Assembly (NCBI GenBank): GCA_905215275.1
Contig: CAJMPE010000023.1
Span: forward strand, 1 to 16,137
Direction of reading: 5' to 3'
From: an uncultured bacterium
GTDB taxonomy: Bacteria > Actinomycetota > Coriobacteriia > Coriobacteriales > Coriobacteriaceae
DNA length: 16,137 bases
Part shown: one piece after another, positions 13,962 to 16,137 of the stretch
How positions within the stretch are numbered: the first letter of the stretch is position 1
How the letters are laid out: every line of letters starts with the position of its first letter
Translations under genes and position numbers: made by a program
The notes under the pieces: model-generated
What the model was told of the DNA's origin: nothing
What the model saw: the letters and a program-made list of their open reading frames with translations, nothing else
Database searches by the model: none

Positions 13962-13979
13962 TGACCAATTTCTGACCAA
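13962..13979. promoter_or_regulatory. Direct repeat TGACCAA, 11-bp period (possible operator)
   Basis: TGACCAA occurs at 13962-13968 and again at 13973-13979, one helical turn apart. It lies just upstream of the candidate minus-strand -10. In-phase direct repeats at this place are typical of activator or response-regulator binding, but no cognate regulator is encoded in the window. Confidence 0.4.
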
Positions 13980-14233
13980 ACGCTTGACGGATTGACATCT
14001 CCGCAGGTAAAAGATGGCAAAAATTACTTCAACTTTTTTCGAGCGACAATTGCGTGGTCGCTGGCGGTAAAGCGACATGTGTCAAAAGCATCGTCTGCCG
14101 AGGAAACCTTGCCGCTCGCCGAATTGCACGAACGTAAAAATCGCCAATTATGGAGACGGTCTCGAACACGTCGACAAAACGATGCGGTAACATCTCCCTG
14201 CAAACACTGTAGTTAGCTAAAGGGGGAGTTCGC

Positions 14234-15835
14234 GTGTCTGCAACCATCAAACCCTTCACTGACGAGTTCGAAGAGTATGGTCGCGATGAGTCTCGCACAT
14301 CGGGCGAGGCCTCGAGCATCTCGTTTCCGACAACGGAGGACGAGGCCCGCGCCATTTTGAAAAAGCTCCATGCCGAGCGTGTCCCGGTGACGGTTCAGGG
14401 CGCTCGGACCGGTCTTGCCGCCGGCGCCGTGCCTCATGGCGGTCACGTTCTCAATTCTTCCCGCATGAATCGCTACCTAGGCATTCGCCGCGATGAGCAG
14501 GGCCGCTTTCTTTTGCGTGTGGCGCCCGGCGTCGTGCTGTCTGAGCTGCGCAAGCAACTGGGCAAGAAAGTGCTGCCGACTGCCGGCTGGGACCAGGCAT
14601 CGCTTGAGGCCTACGAGGAGTTCCAAGAAGCTCCCGAGCAATTCTTTCCTACCGATCCCACCGAGGCATCTGCCTGCCTGGGCGGTATGGCGGCATGCAA
14701 CGCTTCCGGCGCCCGTAGCTACGCTTACGGCCCCATGCGCCCTCACGTCACGGGCCTTCATGTCGCGCTGATCGATGGCGACCCGCTCGAGCTTCACCGT
14801 GGCGAGGTTTTTGCACAGGGTCGTCGCCTTTCGCTCGTCACGGTGCAGGGCCGCACGCTCGAGCTCGACCTTCCCGACTACACCATGCCCAAGACCAAAA
14901 ATGCTTCGGGCTATTTCGTTGCTGACGATATGGATGCCATCGATCTGTTTATCGGTGCGTGTGGCACACTCGGCGTCATCACCGAGCTCGAGATTGCTCT
15001 GCAGGCGGCGCCTGCGGTCGTTTGGGGTGTGAGCTGCTTCTTTGACAGCGAAGACAAGGCCGTGTCCTTCACCGATTCTGTGCGCCCCGTCCTGTCCCAC
15101 GCGGCTGCCATCGAATATTTCGATGCGGGCGCCCTGGATATCCTGCGTCGTCAGCGTGAGCAGTCGACCGCGTTCGCCTCGCTGCCGGCGCTCGACAAAG
15201 ACGCCAAGGTCTGTGTCTACGTGGAGCTCGATTGCGACGACGAAGCCCAGGCGACTGAGGAGCTGTGTCACTTGGGGTGGGTACTGGAGCTTGCGGGCGG
15301 CAGCGACGATGCGACATGGGTCGCGCGCACCGAGGTCGATCGCGAGTGTCAGCGATTCTTCCGCCATGCGGTGCCCGAGAGCGTCAACATGCTCATCGAC
15401 GAGCGTCGCCGCACGGATCCCACCATCACCAAATTGGGTTCGGACATGTCGGTACCCAACGCACGTTTGGCCGATGTCATCGCCCTGTATCGCCGCACGT
15501 TGGCCGAAAGTGGGCTTGAATCTGCCGCCTGGGGGCACATCGGTAACAACCATCTGCATGTGAACATTCTGCCGCGCGATGCGCAGGATTACCGCCGCGG
15601 CGGAGAGCTCTTTGCCCAGTGGGCTTCCGAGGTCACGGCCATGGGCGGCGCCGTCTCCGCCGAACACGGTGTCGGCAAGATCAAGGCGGGCTTCTTGGAG
15701 ACGATGTACGGTCACGAGGCCATGGTCGAGTCGGCGCGGCTCAAGCTCCAGCTCGATCCTGCCGGGCAGCTGGGCCGTGGCAACCTGTTTTCGGAGAAGC
15801 TCTTGGATGAGCTCGTCCAGAAAGGGGGCGCGTGA
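14234..15835 (+). CDS. FAD-linked D-2-hydroxyacid (lactate) dehydrogenase, GlcD/LctD type
   Basis: A 533-residue flavoenzyme of the FAD_binding_4 plus FAD-oxidase_C architecture. The N-terminal PCMH FAD domain shows VPVTVQGARTGLAAGAVP (50-67) and TDPTEASACLGGMAACNASG (140-159), then ARSYAYGPMRPHVTGLHV. The C-terminal domain shows GHIGNNHLHVN (434-444) and SAEHGVGKIK (475-484), the histidine-containing metal and substrate site. It oxidises a 2-hydroxyacid such as D-lactate or glycolate in the cytoplasm, passing electrons to ETF. The GTG start has AGGGGGAG five bases upstream. The downstream etfB, nearly overlapping, supports the ETF-coupled LctD role rather than a quinone- or cytochrome-linked enzyme. 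Substrate cannot be settled from sequence. It is longer than the typical 460-470 residues of LctD/GlcD, mostly through extra loops in the N-terminal half. Confidence 0.85.
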   Translation: MSATIKPFTDEFEEYGRDESRTSGEASSISFPTTEDEARAILKKLHAERVPVTVQGARTGLAAGAVPHGGHVLNSSRMNRYLGIRRDEQGRFLLRVAPGVVLSELRKQLGKKVLPTAGWDQASLEAYEEFQEAPEQFFPTDPTEASACLGGMAACNASGARSYAYGPMRPHVTGLHVALIDGDPLELHRGEVFAQGRRLSLVTVQGRTLELDLPDYTMPKTKNASGYFVADDMDAIDLFIGACGTLGVITELEIALQAAPAVVWGVSCFFDSEDKAVSFTDSVRPVLSHAAAIEYFDAGALDILRRQREQSTAFASLPALDKDAKVCVYVELDCDDEAQATEELCHLGWVLELAGGSDDATWVARTEVDRECQRFFRHAVPESVNMLIDERRRTDPTITKLGSDMSVPNARLADVIALYRRTLAESGLESAAWGHIGNNHLHVNILPRDAQDYRRGGELFAQWASEVTAMGGAVSAEHGVGKIKAGFLETMYGHEAMVESARLKLQLDPAGQLGRGNLFSEKLLDELVQKGGA

Positions 15836-15837
15836 AG

Positions 15838-16137
15838 ATGAGCGATTTCCATATGGTGGTGTGCGTCAAGGCGGTGCCGGGCAGCACCGAGGTCAAGATG
15901 GACCCCAAGACCAATACCATCGTGCGCGATGGCAAGCAGGCGGTCATTAACCCGTTCGATGCGAGCGCTTTGGAATGCGCGCTGGCGCTGAAGGATGACT
16001 TTATCGGCTTTGGCATGGACGTGCGCGTAACGGTGGTGTCGATGGGCATCCCCGCGACCGAATCGCTATTGCGCGACTGCATCGCCCGTGGCGCCGATGA
16101 CGCACTGCTGCTAACCGATCGCGCCTTTGCAGGCGCC
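15838..16137 (+). CDS. etfB: Electron transfer flavoprotein beta subunit (5' part, runs off window)
   Basis: One hundred codons are visible. MVVCVKAVPGSTEVKMDPKT is the typical EtfB N-terminus, NPFDASALECALALKD follows, and VVSMGIPATESLLRDCIARG then GADDALLLTDRAFAGA lead into the family AMP/FAD-binding loop. EtfB pairs with EtfA to carry electrons from dehydrogenases; with an LctD partner it can drive lactate oxidation by NAD at the expense of reduced ferredoxin (established for Acetobacterium woodii). I chose ATG 15838, nine bases after AAAGGGGG; GTG 15832, which overlaps the previous stop, is three bases from it and less likely. etfA should lie just beyond the window. Confidence 0.9.
   Translation, partial: MSDFHMVVCVKAVPGSTEVKMDPKTNTIVRDGKQAVINPFDASALECALALKDDFIGFGMDVRVTVVSMGIPATESLLRDCIARGADDALLLTDRAFAGA

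Larger units (their letters stand above)
13888..14233. other. Divergent intergenic region, about 346 bp
   Basis: This region separates the minus-strand surface cluster from the plus-strand dehydrogenase operon and is more AT-rich than its surroundings. It holds the Shine-Dalgarno sites of both flanking genes, a TGACCAA direct repeat at 13962-13979, a weak extended -10 on the minus strand at 13944-13952, a perfect -35 hexamer TTGACA at 13992-13997 on the plus strand without a good -10, and a T6 run at 14034-14039. No supported small gene or RNA is seen. Confidence 0.6.

Noticed and set aside
13992..14216. Possible 74-residue gene starting at TTG in the divergent intergenic region
   Set aside because: No good ribosome site, rare start codon, and no protein-like pattern; it also overlaps likely promoter signals of the flanking operons.
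14477..15715. Minus-strand open frame of 412 codons
   Set aside because: It is antisense to the FAD-linked dehydrogenase, which has unambiguous family motifs.

Overview
The window looks like chromosome from a high-GC anaerobic actinobacterium of the Coriobacteriia. A Collinsella-like genome is my best guess, an inference from GC near 60%, frequent GTG starts, extended -10 promoters, a bacterial Elp3, and a FAD-linked dehydrogenase followed by etfB. No tRNA, rRNA, CRISPR array, integrase or transposase is visible.

Layout from left to right. (1) 2-1305, plus strand: the 3' end of an Ala-rich membrane protein, translationally coupled to a membrane-anchored DUF4097-type protein whose ectodomain repeats a [VL]G[SA]GD motif; a strong hairpin terminator follows. 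(2) 1404-4186, plus strand: an Elp3-family radical SAM/GNAT tRNA-modifying enzyme split in two by a one-base frameshift in a GGGG run, then directly abutting it a membrane-anchored spermidine-synthase-like protein. (3) 4213-9816, minus strand: a three-gene set of TerB-N/TerB-C protein, DUF2791/BrxD-like P-loop ATPase and Lhr/BrxHI-like superfamily II helicase. This is the composition and order of the Shango anti-phage system (sngA-sngB-sngC) and is the main accessory system here. A 12-bp inverted repeat sits between sngB and sngC. (4) 9906-10622, minus strand: a DUF554 membrane protein with its own extended -10 promoter. (5) 10712-13887, minus strand: a five-gene cluster of small, secreted or membrane-anchored, mostly unrecognised surface proteins. 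It includes a very short protein with a sortase-like LAQTS sorting signal. (6) 13888-14233: a divergent intergenic region of about 346 bp with a direct repeat. (7) 14234-16137, plus strand: a GlcD/LctD-type FAD-linked D-2-hydroxyacid (lactate) dehydrogenase and the start of etfB, suggesting an electron-bifurcating (confurcating) lactate dehydrogenase-ETF complex.

How the parts work together. The Shango genes should act as one defence unit: sngA and sngB overlap by 8 bases, and sngC follows with its own Shine-Dalgarno and GTG start. The surface cluster reads as one transcription unit with overlapping or closely spaced genes that probably build a cell-envelope structure. The dehydrogenase and etfB form a catabolic operon that would couple lactate oxidation to NAD reduction in an anaerobe. 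The least explained parts are the surface-protein cluster, the broken elp3 with its unusually long insert, and the intergenic hairpins.
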